Of a DNA stretch of 64,000 nt, positions 38,915-50,883 are shown in pieces. Within the stretch, counting starts at the first letter, position 1. Each line of letters opens with the position of its first letter. Position numbers and translations under genes: made by a program. The DNA is from Ligustrum vulgare (lineage: Eukaryota > Streptophyta > Magnoliopsida > Lamiales > Oleaceae): positions 17,677,491 to 17,741,490 of the forward strand of contig OY743190.1 in assembly GCA_963555705.1 (NCBI GenBank), read 5' to 3'. The notes below the pieces were generated by a model. That model was not told the DNA's origin and ran no database searches. It saw only the letters and a program-made list of their open reading frames with translations.

Positions 38915-39820
38915 TGTAACACCCCAAGTTTAAAATCTAAAACCTAGGCGTGTTAACTTCCATTCACATTATATGCGGAAATAATTGTTTGAAACACTTA
39001 AACGTTTCATTTACTATTATAAAAATTTTAAAGAAATTTCGGCAGAGTCTCCTCTATAACTTGGACATAGCCAACCTGTAGAGGGACATCATACCTACAA
39101 TATATACACAATTCTCAACCCATTTAAATCCAACATTTCAACATCCAACCAAAATTCCAAGATTTAACTCCAACATTAATTCCCAAACTCCTCAACACAA
39201 AATTTTATCTCAATAAGCTACAATTCAAAGAAATAAGTGATAATATAAACAATACTAGAAGTATCATAACTTATTTAAACTAATTCCAACCAAAACCATT
39301 TAAATAATGAAAGATTAAAGAAGTCGAGGGTGAGGTGTGCGGTGAGTCGCGAGAGAGAGCGGAGACAGAGACGAGGCAGAGAGTGAGCGTGAGGGAGATG
39401 TGAGAGACGAGTATGAGGGTTTAGGTTAGATTAGGTTTAGATATAATCTTTTGGAATTTACAACTTGGTCCTCGACTCTCATAAATAGGTAGTTTAAGTC
39501 CACATCCCTCAAATAAAATTCAAAGTGACACTAAACTTTCCCCAATTCCCATTTAACACAATTTAGGCTACTTTCGACTTAATTAAATAGAAAATAACAA
39601 GATTAATAAATAACGTTAATAATTACACATAAAATTGCACATAGACAATAAATGAACTTTCTATTTGGCACATTGATCAATACGGCGTCCAAGTCCTTTC
39701 ACTGCAAAATAATTCAAATAATTATCAACAATAATAATGTCAATAATGATTAATAGAGACATTAATAGAAAAATTACGCGAAATCCATGAAAGCCCGTAA
39801 AACGAAAAAGCGGTATTACA
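38915..39820 (-). repeat. 5' LTR of family X element with 1.8-kb internal deletion
   Basis: 906 bp. It matches the other LTR at both ends (38915-39320 to 32215-32620; 39321-39820 to 34452-34952) but lacks the middle. A shared AGAA lies at the breakpoint, suggesting microhomology. Confidence 0.9.
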
Positions 39821-41589
39821 ATATTAATATCATTATAAATGATTTAACTAATATTATGATTATTATGGTTTTATTTGAATACTTGCAATAGAAGGACTAG
39901 GACGCCGTCACGATCAATGTGCCAATTAAAATGTCGATATATTGTTTATGTACAATTCTATGTCTAATTGTTTGTTTTATTTGTCAAACTTGTTGATTTC
40001 TACTGGTATTAGGTGGTGAACGACTTAGATTTCATAAATTGAAGGTGGAAAAAGTTTGGTAACACTTTCGAAATTTTATTCGAGGGTCGTGGACTTAAAT
40101 TACCAATTTATGAGAGTTGAGGGACTAAATTGCAAATTTCCAAATTTTAAACATTTAAACCTAACCTAATTTCTCAAACAATCATCCCTCTCTCTAGCTC
40201 ACTCCTCACTCTCTCGCTCTGCCTCACTCTCCCGCTCGCGCCTCCGTCTCACTCTCTCGTCTCTCTCGCCTCTCACTCATAAGCCGCCACTCCCGCCTCT
40301 CCTTCACGCCGGCACTTCGAGCCAGTCACCGGCCACCACCAGTAAGGCACCTTCCCCTTCACTTTCTGCGCACACACTGACTCGAGCTCACCACACTCAC
40401 ACACAATCGCTCACACACAGCACACGACACACACACGAACGAACACACACTTGAACATAGAGATGTTATTGCATATATGTATGTACGTATTCATATTAAA
40501 TATGTAAAATTTCCAGATTTCAGTTGTTAGATTTAAACTGCGATTTTTATATAAGTATTTCGAAATTGAGAATTTTGATGATGATGCTAGTATCTATGTC
40601 TAGCTATTGAATGTATGTAATTTTGAGATTTTAACTAATGAGGGTATTTAATTGACTTTCTATTGGCTTATGGTTGTTTTAAATAGAAATTTTTAAATTT
40701 GGGATTTCAAATAATAAGATTGTATAAATTGAATTTTTAGTGTACATTTTTAATTATAGTTCTTATTTTTTTGATTTATTAATTTATATTGAATAATTTC
40801 ACATTTCCAAAATTATGAATTTGTTAATTCAATTGAAAGGTTTACTGTCATTTTTGAGAATTTACAGATTTCGAATAGTTAGCATGCTAGTTGGAATTGT
40901 CTTTGTGAAATTCAAGTTGTGATGAAGATTCCATAACTTTAACCTTTGTGTAATTTGATTAGTTAGATTTCAATTTTGGCATTTGAGTTAATCTCTTATT
41001 TCGAATGAAGTATGATCTGTGTTTGACGTAGTTTAAGATTCCAATTGATTTGAATTATAAGTCACATGAAAGTTTCAACCTTGCTTAGAGTTTAAAATGT
41101 GATTTTTGAACTAAAAGTATATTTTATTAAATGAATGGGTACAACTAGGATTTTGGTACATTGACGTCACGGGCAGCCGATGCTCCTCCACTTACAAATT
41201 CAGAAACGGTAAATTACTAAGGACTGCAGGTAAGTAAACTTCCCCCTACTTTTATCAAAGTTGAATGCTAATGTGGAATTAATGTGCTTAATTGACATTC
41301 GTGTTAATTACGGAATTTTAATGGTTTTGGTCTACCATATGCAATTATGTGTATTTAAGGAAATGTTCAAGCATGCACGTTATCATGTCATTGCATCATT
41401 AAGCATGCATTGGCATCGAAATGGGGAAGTCAAATGTTTTAATGAAAGGAATGTGTCAAAGTGAAATTTTTGGTCAAAAGTTATGTATCCCAAGTTTTTC
41501 AAGAAAGAATGGGTGTACTTCTAGTTCATGAAAGATGCGAGTGGGAAATGGGGCACGGGGGACCGGCGTACCCGAATTAAGTAGCTTTG

Positions 41590-41680
41590 CGACGGAATGT
41601 TCAACCGTTTTACGGTGGACTGTTAAACCGCTTTGCGGTGGGAAAGTGAATGTTAAACCGCTTTGCGGTGGAAATGTGAA
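41590..41680. repeat. CCGCTTTGCGGTGG repeats in the solo LTR
   Basis: Two clean copies of AAACCGCTTTGCGGTGG and one degenerate copy (AACCGTTTTACGGTGG). They are the reverse-complement counterpart of the repeats at 32996-33113. Confidence 0.8.
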
Positions 41681-42492
41681 TGTTAATCTGGTTCCAAATA
41701 AGAAATTGCCCACTGTTATCTGATTGACTAGAAGATACACCAAGTGAGCTCACGATGGAAATGAAGTGAAAGTTTTGAAATGTTAAGTGAAAGTTTGAGA
41801 AGTCTGAATGTTCTGGAAAGTAAAGTCAAAAGGGGATACATATATGGAATTTTTAAAGCATTCATGTCATAAGCATGCATTTCATGCATAAAGTTTACTT
41901 ACTGAGCTTTAGCTCACCCCAATCCCTCCCCAACATTTCAGGTGATGGAAGTTAGGTGATCCGAGGAGAGCACTTGGTGACAGACTCAGGCTACACTGCT
42001 TCAAGTTTTTTAAAAAATAAAGTTAAATTTGAAGTTAATGAAGTTTATGATTAATTATTTCTTAATTCATTCATTTTATGTTGATAATTTTTTGTTTGAG
42101 ATTAGTTTAAATTAGTTATGGAATTTCTAATATTGGTTATATTATCACCTATTGCATTTAATTGAAGCTTATTGATACAAAATGTTGTGTTGAGGAGTTT
42201 GTGGATTGGATTTGAAATAGTGTGGTGATGTTGGAGTTTGAAGTAGAATTGGGGTTGTATGTTGAATATTGGATTTTTATTTGAGTTGAGTTTTATGTTG
42301 TAAAATAGTTTTGATGTCCCTCTACAGGTTGGTTAAGTCCAATTTATAGAGGAGACTTTGCCGAAATTTTGTAAGAATTTCATAATAAAAAAATGACTAC
42401 GTTGAGGTTTTAAATGATTTTTTTCTGCATTTAAGTAAAGAAAAGTTAACACGCCTAGGTTTAAGATTTTGAACTTGGGGTGTTACAAGCTG

Positions 42493-42830
42493 GATCTTCT
42501 AGGTAAGTATAATGTATCTGCTTCTTTTAACGTTGCTGACCTCTCTCCATTTGATGCAGGTGATGATTTGAGGTCGAATCCTTTTCAATAAGGAGGGGAT
42601 GATGAGTACCAGAGTGGCCCGACAGGAAAGGACCTGTTGCATGTACCGGCGGGGCCAATAACGAGGTTGAGAGCTAAGAAGATCAAGTAGGCAATGTAAG
42701 GATTTATGCAAGCTTGGATGGATGAGTGTTCAAGTGCAAGGTCAAAGACTCCATTTTCAATGTATGACAAGATGAAAGAAGAACCAAAACCATTACAATG
42801 GATATGGGTTGAAGAACAAGCCAAAAAGAG
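42493..42830 (+). pseudogene. Chromovirus integrase tail, continued from 32158
   Basis: Directly after the AGCTG duplication the frame reads DLLGKYNVSASFNVADLSPF, continuing INNNAYKL on the far side of the insertion, then DDLRSNPFQ, a stop, and GPITRLRAKKIK. This is the C-terminal tail of the same integrase. It shows that 31340-32158 and this segment were one gene before the insertions. Confidence 0.75.
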
Positions 42831-42842
42831 GGCCGAAGGCGT

Positions 42843-43019
42843 CTTACGACCGTAAGGGGCAGAGTTACGGCCGTAACTCAACTATCGCAATTTTGGGCAT
42901 AAGTATTATGGCCGTAATGTACCATTTCACGGCCGTAACAGGATCAGGAAATGGTAAAAAAAAATTAAGACCCGACCCGAGAAGTACTTACGGGCGTAAG
43001 GACATGTTACGGCCGTAAC
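42843..43019. repeat. Six TTACGGCCGTAA-type palindromes
   Basis: Perfect 18-bp palindrome at 42862-42879 and 14-bp one at 43006-43019; close variants at 42843-42856, 42905-42918, about 42929-42940 and 42987-43000. They lie just 3' of the chromovirus coding end. Confidence 0.85.
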
Positions 43020-43029
43020 TAGCACCGTT

Positions 43030-43714
43030 TTTTTTTATTCTTGTTTTGCGGCTAGGCTATCTTTTTAGGCATTTTTTCTATATTATGCTTTCTTTTCCAT
43101 TGTAAAAACACAACTTTGAGATTATTGATAATTAAAGGTGAGTTATTCCCTCGTTCTTCTTCGTTCTTAATGAACAAATCGAACTTATCAAAGGATTGGA
43201 CAACCTTTGTGGCATTCACCCCTTTGTGGTTCTTGTCACCATTTGCAACCCTCTACCACTATTTTACCATCGTAACCACATCCTACTAGCCACCACAATC
43301 TCTAACTAGCCACAAACTGCACAACTTCACCTCCATCTCCATCGTTGCAAATTAACCACAACTGATACACATGCACATAGAGATCTGCATAGATTGGTAC
43401 TCCTAAACAACAACAAGCCACCGCACACACCACCATACACATTGATCAATAGCACCCATTTTTGAGTTACCCATTCTGCAGTGTCTCACCGGTCATACCA
43501 AGGAGGTTACGGTGCCTACAGCCGTTGTATCCATCGTCAAATAGTAGGAGAGCTGGTGCGATGCCTATCTCTGCTCGTGGCGATTCTTGTGGGTAGCCTA
43601 TTAGATTGGGAGCCTTCGGTGCATGAGTCGATCGGTGGAGGTGTATGAGTCGACTGGTGGTGGTCCGAGAGAGTGGGTGTGGCTGGAAACCATGGGAGAG
43701 GAGGATGAGCTGTG
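43030..43714. other. Region between chromovirus remnant and large LTR-like unit
   Basis: No recognised gene. ACC/CAC-rich text at about 43245-43440 is low complexity. The minus ORF at 43537-43755 is Pro/His/Ser-rich and crosses the element boundary at 43720, so it is not a gene. Confidence 0.35.
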
Positions 43715-44144
43715 CCTGATGTCACGACCCCAAAACTCAGACTATTTTTTTTCAATTCTGCTGATAGCTATTAGTAGCATAAAATGAATTGAAAACGTAG
43801 TTACAAGTGGCTACTAGTAGTGTGTTTTCTGAAACAGGGCAGATTTAAAACGTTTTCGAAAAACTCTTTCTAAACTTATTTAGAACCATTTTATTTTTTC
43901 TAAACAATGAGTTTAAACTGTTAAACATTCTAGGATCATCATCCTTACGTTGACTATAACATTTGTTTAACAACTGAGTCAAATATTTTAAAATGCCATA
44001 AGAATGATATTCAAACATCGTGCAGAACTTTAAAATTCAAGGCCCATTAATTTACATTAAAATCTACTTATATATCTCAAGATCGAGCCCCAAATAGTAT
44101 TTAACTCTTAAATACTAGAATAATAAAAAATTTCATTCTAAAAT

Positions 44145-47004
44145 TGTAGCGACCGAAAAAAATTTCAAACTTAAAAGACTTGTTTTACCAAACTTGTCGC
44201 TAAGACTCTCCAACCTTAACAATTATTATCTAAAAATCGGCGCTCTCGTCTTGTCATATTAGTTATTTTAAGATTTTAAGAAAAGAAATTTAAATTCGTT
44301 TAAATCTTTAAGTCCAAATTTCGACTTTAAATTTGTCCCAATTTCATCCTTCATTTTAGTTCAATGGGGAAGACCTGGTAGTGATGAAACTACCTGGTTC
44401 AAGAAAGAAGAAATTTTGATCAAGTATCCAATTATTTTAAATTAAGAAAATTTTAAATTTTGAGAACGAAATTATTTTAAGGTGGTAGGGTTGTAGCGAT
44501 CAAGAATTTTCTGTGACTTATTTAAATATTATTTAAAACGTGTCGCTACGACTTTACCTACTTATTTTAAACACAATTTCGTTTAACCAATTTAAGTTAA
44601 AATTTAAATTATTTAAATTTATCGTAGTTCAATTTCAATTTTTGGAATTCAAATTATTTTAAATCCAAAATATTTTATCTCCAATTTAAATTCATTCTCA
44701 AATTTTTATTTATTTTTAAAATCCCCAATTCACATTCATTTTAATTCCAAAATTTCCTCCCCAACTTCCATTTTCATATTCAGCACATTTCTTTCCCATC
44801 ATCATCACCCCAAATTCTCAGAAATTTCTCCCAATCAGATATCTGTCCTAATTTCCATTTTCAGCCCCAAAATCATTCCCCTGCTTGCCGAAACTAATCA
44901 CTCATCAATCCCATAATTCTTTCCCAGTTCCCTCAATCTTTCCCCTCACTCTAGCCTACACTATATCATTTTCAATTCCCAAATTTGCAGTCAATCAATT
45001 TCTGCTATCAACATCCCCATCAACCAATCTGCTAAGCCACTACAATAAACCAGCCACTGCCCAAGTTTTCAAGCAACAGCCGTCTCTCCATCAAGCCAAA
45101 CCAATCTGTATCATCACCTTCACCAACAGACTGCGAAGCTGAATTTCTCTGCACATCACCACTGCCCAGCCAACCTAATCACCAACTCCAATCCAGCCAC
45201 CGCAACCACCATCATTCAAATGGCAACCACCAATGAATCGATTTCAATTTCCATTTCCAGCAATTTCCATTTCAAGATTTAAACCACCAGTTAACCAATT
45301 CATCAAGCAGCCATCATCTGAATCAAACTTCCATTGTCTGCAATTCAACGAATCACCACCAAATTTGCAGATCACCAATTCAATCATAGACCACCGAGTC
45401 ATCAGCCCAACTCCCCTGCAACTACAACTGCTCAACACCACCATCACCGCAGACACAGTAATCATCTGCACTACTCAACCGGCCAAGAACAACCACTGTT
45501 GCCAACCGTCTGCAACCACAATCCAAACATCACTGCAGAACCTCAAACTCAAAGCCATAACCAAAATCCCCAATTCAACACCACATCACCGAATCCAATT
45601 TCGAACCCTCCATAACCGGCAGCCCACCCCAAATCAACCACAAATAAAACCCAAACCCTAGAAATAGAAGAAGTATAGAACTTTACCTTGACCTCATGAC
45701 CATATTCACCGGTTTTTCGCCGGAGAAATCACGATCCAAGCCGCGATTTTCCCTCTCTGTCTCGCATCAAACTCGCACTTGAAACCCTAATATTCAACCC
45801 CCATCCCTTGCCGCTATCCGCCACTACCTTCCGGCGACGTTGCGTCGGCATACCGCCGGCTGTAGCACCGGATTTCGCCGTCGGTCGCACCTCCTCCCTT
45901 CCACCTCTCTGATCGTGAATGGAGAAAGAGAGAGTATGAAATTGTTTTTAACATTTTGATTTTCAGGCTTTGCACTTTGGTCCTTAAGTTTGCAAAATGA
46001 TTTTAATCAGTCCCTACAGTTTTAAAACTTATCATTTCAGACCCCAGTTTTAAAATAATCTAAAACAGTCCCTGCAGTTTAAATATTTTAAATCTTAAGT
46101 TTCAAAAGTTATTATTTTAGTCACAAGATTTATGAACCATTTATTTCAGTCTCTGTCGATTTAATTCATTTAATTATAAATCCCAAGTTTCAAAAAGTAT
46201 TCATTTTAGTTCATCAATTTTCAAAGTATTCATTTTAGTCCCTCAACTTTCAAAACATTAATTTTAGTCCTCAAATTGTAAATTATCATTTTTAAACTAT
46301 AAATTTCTAAAGACTAATTTAACTTATTGGCTAGACGAGGCGTACGGAGATTTAAAGGATTTAAGTCGTTTCCCGCTCAACTTTGCACTCGACAGATTTA
46401 AGGTAGACTCGCCCCCAATAATTGATTTATACTATAATTGCATGTGTTATGTGGATTTGTGTGATTTTATGCTTAATTGCATGAGAAAAGAATATCTCTT
46501 TTGAGATAAATAATTTATGTTATGCTGGGCATAACTTATCTGCTAGCCAAGAAAAGAAAAGAATGTGTTCATTTGCGTTCACTATGTGATGCCTATGAAT
46601 AAGAAAAGAATGTCACTACATTATTTGCATGATTACGTGTTCAATTATCTTGTAGATTAATTACTGGCGATGAGTCTACTGAGTATTTCATTTTTGAAAT
46701 GCTCAACCCGTTATTTTAACATTTTTTTGCAGATTTTCGGAGAAGGTGGCGAGTGATGGGCAATGACGGAAAATTACAAATTGATATTTTTTTTAAAAGT
46801 CGTGAACTTTGAAATGATTATTTCATTTTATCAAGAATTGTCATTTTTATAAATTTGTACGAAAATACTTATTCCATTTGAATTATCGCTAAACTTTTAT
46901 TCGATAAATGCGATATTTGATATTTAATCATTTTCCGTAACAAAGTTTATTCAAGAATTTAGAAAAGTGACGTTCCCGCGCTCCTCGGAACTCGGGACGT
47001 TACA
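44145..47004 (+). mobile_element. Deleted Tekay-like element
   Basis: It starts TGTAGCGACCG and ends GGGACGTTACA, with target duplication AAAAT (44140-44144 and 47005-47009). It contains the first roughly 200 bp of a 5' LTR, then a jump to the last part of pol (about 44360-44430, EETW-like tail remnant: the frame reads SDETTWFKKEEIL), a polypurine tract (about 44470-44490) and a full 3' LTR. Everything between was deleted. The LTR shares many blocks with the LTR at 15784-17923 and is a related subfamily. Confidence 0.8.
44492..47004 (+). repeat. 3' LTR of the deleted Tekay-like element
   Basis: About 2513 bp. It carries the same blocks as the other Tekay LTR, for example GCTTAATTGCATGAGAA near 46473 and GAGTCTACTGAGTATTTC near 46671. 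The ORFs at 44885-45142 and 45233-45661 are Asn/Thr/Pro-rich LTR text and are not called. Confidence 0.8.
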
Positions 47005-47681
47005 AAAATAGTTTTAAGTACAAAAAGGCTTAATCTTTCCTCTCTTTTGGTTACCAATAAGTACTCTTCATTCTTTGTCGGTAATCTCCATTGGGAATCC
47101 ACTCTACAAAAAGTTATGCTTCATTGCCTATAAAAAGATATATAAAACAACTATGAACCACATGGTCCAGTGAATGAAACTTGATACGTGTAATAAGAGG
47201 TTAATTTCAATATAAAGTGTATAAAGTCATATAAACATATATCATTCTCATTATTTTCTCGTCAAACTTTCACATTTTCTTGAATGAATATAAATCATAC
47301 ACTTTACCTATTAACTTCAACTTCAATCTTTTCTTAAAGTAATAATTTGAGCATTCGAATAGCAAACTTAGTTTGCTAATCAACTCAAGCAACTCTAAAG
47401 ATCATATTCAATTCAATCACGATAACAAAGTTCATGGAGATTGATATTATACAATCATCATTTACTTATTCTCTTACACTTGCTTCTTTTACTACTTTCT
47501 AATCTTAACATCAATTCTCATATAGTACAAGAAACCATAATCAATTCAACGTATCATTTGTAATCACTTCCCAACATTTACTTCCATACAACTACAATCA
47601 ATTAATCAATTTCATATTTATGACATGAATGTAATGCATGAAGTGATATGCATTAGTGATAATGTTATTCACTTTCTCTTT

Positions 47682-47745
47682 CTTTCTTTCTTTCTATTCT
47701 TCTCTTTCTTTCTTTCTTTCTTTTCTTCTCTTTCTTTCTTTTTAT
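47682..47745. repeat. (CTTT)n microsatellite
   Basis: An imperfect tetranucleotide tract with a few interruptions. It accounts for the lysine/glutamate-rich minus ORF here. Confidence 0.85.
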
Positions 47746-48283
47746 TCTTTGAAAAGTGACAAGAATGAGTATGACTTTTCACTCTTTGCATTTCTTTCAT
47801 GTCTTTTACTTTAGGGGCCCTTCCCATATTAGAGTCATGCATTGCACACATCATATGTATACCTACGACACAAGGTCACTATTCATAAATAGTTGGCATA
47901 CTTTTACACCTCCAAGTACAAAAGATTTGGCCTTCCTATCTTTGGGTTTGCTAACATATTATATATAAAAGAGACACTTACCTCTGAAAGGTGCCTCTTG
48001 AGATACTTACCCCCGAAGTGTAGCGTACCCGGTCCTCAAGGGCTGCCGACCGTCTACTCATGGTCTTTCCACTCCCCCCTGGTCGTCCTGCTCCTCAAGG
48101 GCTGGCAGCCTCGTTTCCAGGAAGTAGATTTTTGCCTCCCCAGGGATTCGAACCTTGTACCTAGGGGTTAAGTAACAAACTTCATGGAATCCCTAGTACC
48201 ATTAGACCAAGGAGCAGGACGACCAGAGGGGAGTAGAAAGACCATGAGTTGACGGCCGTCAGCCCTTGAGGACCAGGTATGCT

Positions 48284-48305
48284 ACAAAAAAGGCGTCTTT
48301 TTTGT
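48284..48305. repeat. Palindromic linker 1 between SINE-like units
   Basis: 22 bp, core AAAAAAGGCGTCTTTTTT; the only mismatch to perfect symmetry is at the central GCGT/C. The same form occurs at 24675-24696. Confidence 0.85.
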
Positions 48306-48649
48306 AGCGTACTCGATCCTCAAGGGCTGCCGGCCGTCTACTCATGGTCTTTCCACTCCCCTCCTGGTCGACCTGTTCCTCAAGGGCTGGCAGCCTCGTT
48401 TTCAAGAAGTGGATTTTTGCCTCCCCAGGGATTCGAACCTTGTACATAGGGGTTAAGTACATGGTCTAATGGTACCAGGGATTCCATTAAATTTGTACTT
48501 AACCCCTAGGTACAAAGTTCGAATCCCTGGGAAGGCAAAAATCCACTTTCTGGAAATGAGACTGACAGCTCTTGAGGAGCAGGTCGACCAGGAGGGGAGT
48601 GGAAAGACTATGAGTAGACGATCGGTAGCCCTTGAGGACCGGGTACGCT

Positions 48650-48671
48650 ACAAAAAAGGCGCCTTTTTTGT
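48650..48671. repeat. Palindromic linker 2, perfect
   Basis: A perfect 22-bp palindrome centred on GGCGCC between 48660 and 48661 with flanking A6 and T6. It joins a subfamily A unit to a subfamily B unit. Confidence 0.9.
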
Positions 48672-50497
48672 AACGACCCAGCTCCCTCGCTGGGGCCTTC
48701 TCTGTGTCGTACTCATGGTCTTTCCACTCCCCCTAGTCATCCTGATCCTCAAGGGATGCCAGCCTCGTTTCCAGGAAGTGAATTTTTACCTTCCACAGGG
48801 ATCGAACCCTGTACCTAGGGGTTAAGTACAAAGATTCTTAAATCCCTGCTACCAAGCAAAAATCAGCTTCCTGAAAACGAGGCTGGCATCCCTTGAGGAT
48901 CAGGACGACTATGGGACTAATGGTAGCAGGGATTTAAGAATCTTTATACTTAACCCCTAGGTACAGGGTTCGATCCCTGCGGAAGGAAAAAATCCACTTC
49001 CTGGAAACGAGGCTAGCATCCCTTGAGGACTAGGACGACTATGGGGGAGTGGAAAGACCATGAGTACGACATAAAGAAGGCCCCAGCGAGGGAGTCGGGT
49101 CGTTACAAAAAGGGTACCTCACAGTCCGTGACCAATTAGGGACTTTCTCCCTATATGCAACGACCTAAATGGGGACATTTTTAATTGTTCATGATCATTT
49201 CTTGAAATCATTTGAAAGATCTTATACATAATCATTTCTTCACAGTTTGAGAACACATGCTTTGCTCTTTTATGTGAAATGATCATGCATGCTTGTGATG
49301 ATGAGATGAAATGCTATTCATCAATTATCATGTGAAAGACTTTACATAATAACATTCAATCTCATATTGAAACATAATATTATTATTCTTAGCTTAACAC
49401 ATAAGGATCAAGATCAAGTCTTTCACTTTAGAATAAAGTTTCCTATGTTTAATACATAGACTCTCAACCTTTGAGTTACATCCTAGAAGATGAATTTAAT
49501 CCTTAACTTCATCAAAATCTTGATTCTAACATGTAGAAGAAAACATAATCAAGAAAGTAACCCAAGCAAGTTTTTACATTGCTTATGTCACATTTTCTTA
49601 CATTTCACAAACGTGTAATGACATAAAAGTATAATCTAAACCTATAGCAAGGTTTCATCATAAGTATCATAGCTTAAATCTTCAAAACCCATTTCTAAGA
49701 TCCTTATAACCATCTTAAACCCAAATCAATCCCAGCAGATTTTTCATCCATAAGTATACATATTTTGTCATACCTAACATCTTGTGTAATAACGTGAAAT
49801 ACCAACTAGACCCATAGTGAAGTTCTACCTTAAATTTGATACCTTAAGGTCTCCAAAAATCCAATTCTAAACAACTTAATGGTCACAATTAACACAATTA
49901 ATCTCAGCAGAGTTTTAGACTACTTTGATGCTTAATAATAACCCTCTAATCATGTGTATTGAGCTTGGAAGATAACTTGAACTAATGACATGTTTTAGAC
50001 ATGAAGTCCAACATCTTTTAACTTCAAAAACTAGTTTAAAACACTTGCAAAATGACAATTTGAAACAAATGGTTATAGAAGATTTTTAAAGCATATTTCT
50101 TGCCTTATAACACACTTCAAATCTTGTATATCGATCATAAAACATTACTTAACTTATCACAAATTTTTAGTCATAAGATCAACCACTTTTTGGCCTCAAA
50201 ACTTAACTAAAAGTCCCCTTACATGGTACTTGAAATCATAGATTTCACACTTCAATAAAATCAATCCAAAATCAAGTTTTGAACGCATGCAAAGTAACGT
50301 TTCAAAGTGTACATTCCAGCAGATTTTTATACTAGTTCAAATCTTTTTAACATGCCTTGGATCATATAAAATGTATAGTAAAAGAGTTTAGGTTAAAAAT
50401 AATGTTTAAGTACAATAATTGAGATATTTTCTAGTATGAAAACTAATTTCAAACACTTTCATGAGAACAAGATTGACAACCTTAATAATCTTTAGTC

Positions 50498-50883
50498 TTT
50501 TTTTTTTTTTTTTTTTTGATAAGAAAAATATTTTTATTAAAGAAAATGAGAATGGTGTTACAAATATAATAGTGGACAAGAAATCCACTACAAGTGTCAA
50601 AGAAAACTTGTGACACTTACAAAAGGTTGACCACGAGATTAGTAACAATTCATTACAATGGGACATAAGGAACTATTAGGGTCCAGTCGAAAACGAAAAT
50701 TTTCTAGACCACTAAAAATTCCAGCAGCTCTGGCCCATAATCCTGTAAGGAAAATAATATTATCCCAGATATCCTCCACCGATCTATCAATATTATCAAA
50801 AATCCTTCTGTTTCTTTCTGTCCAAATTGTCCAACGTCAATTTGAATCATGTTTCAATACTTCTATACAAAATTTATGTCTCA
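50498..50883 (-). mobile_element. 5'-truncated LINE, 3' end only
   Basis: Poly-A tail on the minus strand (T run about 50498-50517). The minus strand reads RNRRIFDNIDRSVEDIWDNI and FLTGLWARAAG, which matches the end of the zf-RVT region of plant LINE ORF2. A possible imperfect target duplication lies outside (AATCTTTAGT at 50487-50496 and AATCTTAGT at 50884-50892). It sits inside the large LTR-like unit. Confidence 0.7.

Larger units (their letters stand above)
32215..39820 (-). mobile_element. Family X element (Tekay-like, non-autonomous), minus orientation
   Basis: The ends are TGTAACACCCC on the plus strand at 32215 and GCGGTATTACA at 39820, flanked by the target duplication ATATT (32210-32214 and 39821-39825). 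Minus orientation is shown by a primer-binding site at 38899-38910 next to the right LTR and by minus-strand pol pieces. The LTR at 32215-34952 is 2738 bp; the other, 38915-39820, is 906 bp because of an internal deletion. The aligned parts differ at fewer than ten positions by eye over about 905 bp, so the insertion is recent. Gag, the RT core, RNase H and the integrase core are missing; only a protease remnant, the RT start and the integrase C-terminus remain. Confidence 0.85.
32159..42487 (+). mobile_element. Solo LTR of 'family X', split by a nested family X element
   Basis: The unit begins TGTAATACCGC at 32159 and ends GGGGTGTTACA at 42487. It is flanked by the target duplication AGCTG (32154-32158 and 42488-42492). 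Removing the nested element at 32215-39820 and its extra ATATT leaves about 2.72 kb, close to the 2738-bp family X LTR at 32215-34952 in the opposite orientation. No internal region of its own remains, so it is a solo LTR in plus orientation. It lies inside the chromovirus integrase, whose reading resumes in phase right after it (AGCTGGATCTT). Confidence 0.85.
48019..49107. mobile_element. Array of seven tRNA-derived SINE-like units in alternating orientation
   Basis: Units (plus-strand coordinates): 48019-48209 minus; 48210-48286 plus, 3' half only; 48303-48460 minus, lacks the A box; 48462-48652 plus, full; 48669-48854 minus; 48855-48912 plus, partial; 48913-49107 plus, near full. Full units carry an RNA polymerase III A-box-like TGGTCTAATGGTA and a B-box-like GTTCGAATCCC about 45 bp apart, as in tRNA-derived SINEs. 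Two subfamilies differ at the 3' end (GGGTACGCTACA versus GGGTCGTTACA). Tail-to-tail neighbours are joined by palindromic linkers. No poly-A or poly-T tail is present between units. The array could be transcribed by RNA polymerase III and would fold strongly. Confidence 0.75.

Noticed and set aside
45233..45661. 142-aa Asn/Pro/Thr/His-rich ORF
   Set aside because: It lies inside a Tekay LTR; a related LTR (7974-10214) does not keep it open.
48440..48540. tRNA gene
   Set aside because: A-box- and B-box-like motifs are present, but no cloverleaf with acceptor pairing and anticodon arm could be drawn, and the unit is repeated with SINE-like 3' sequence.
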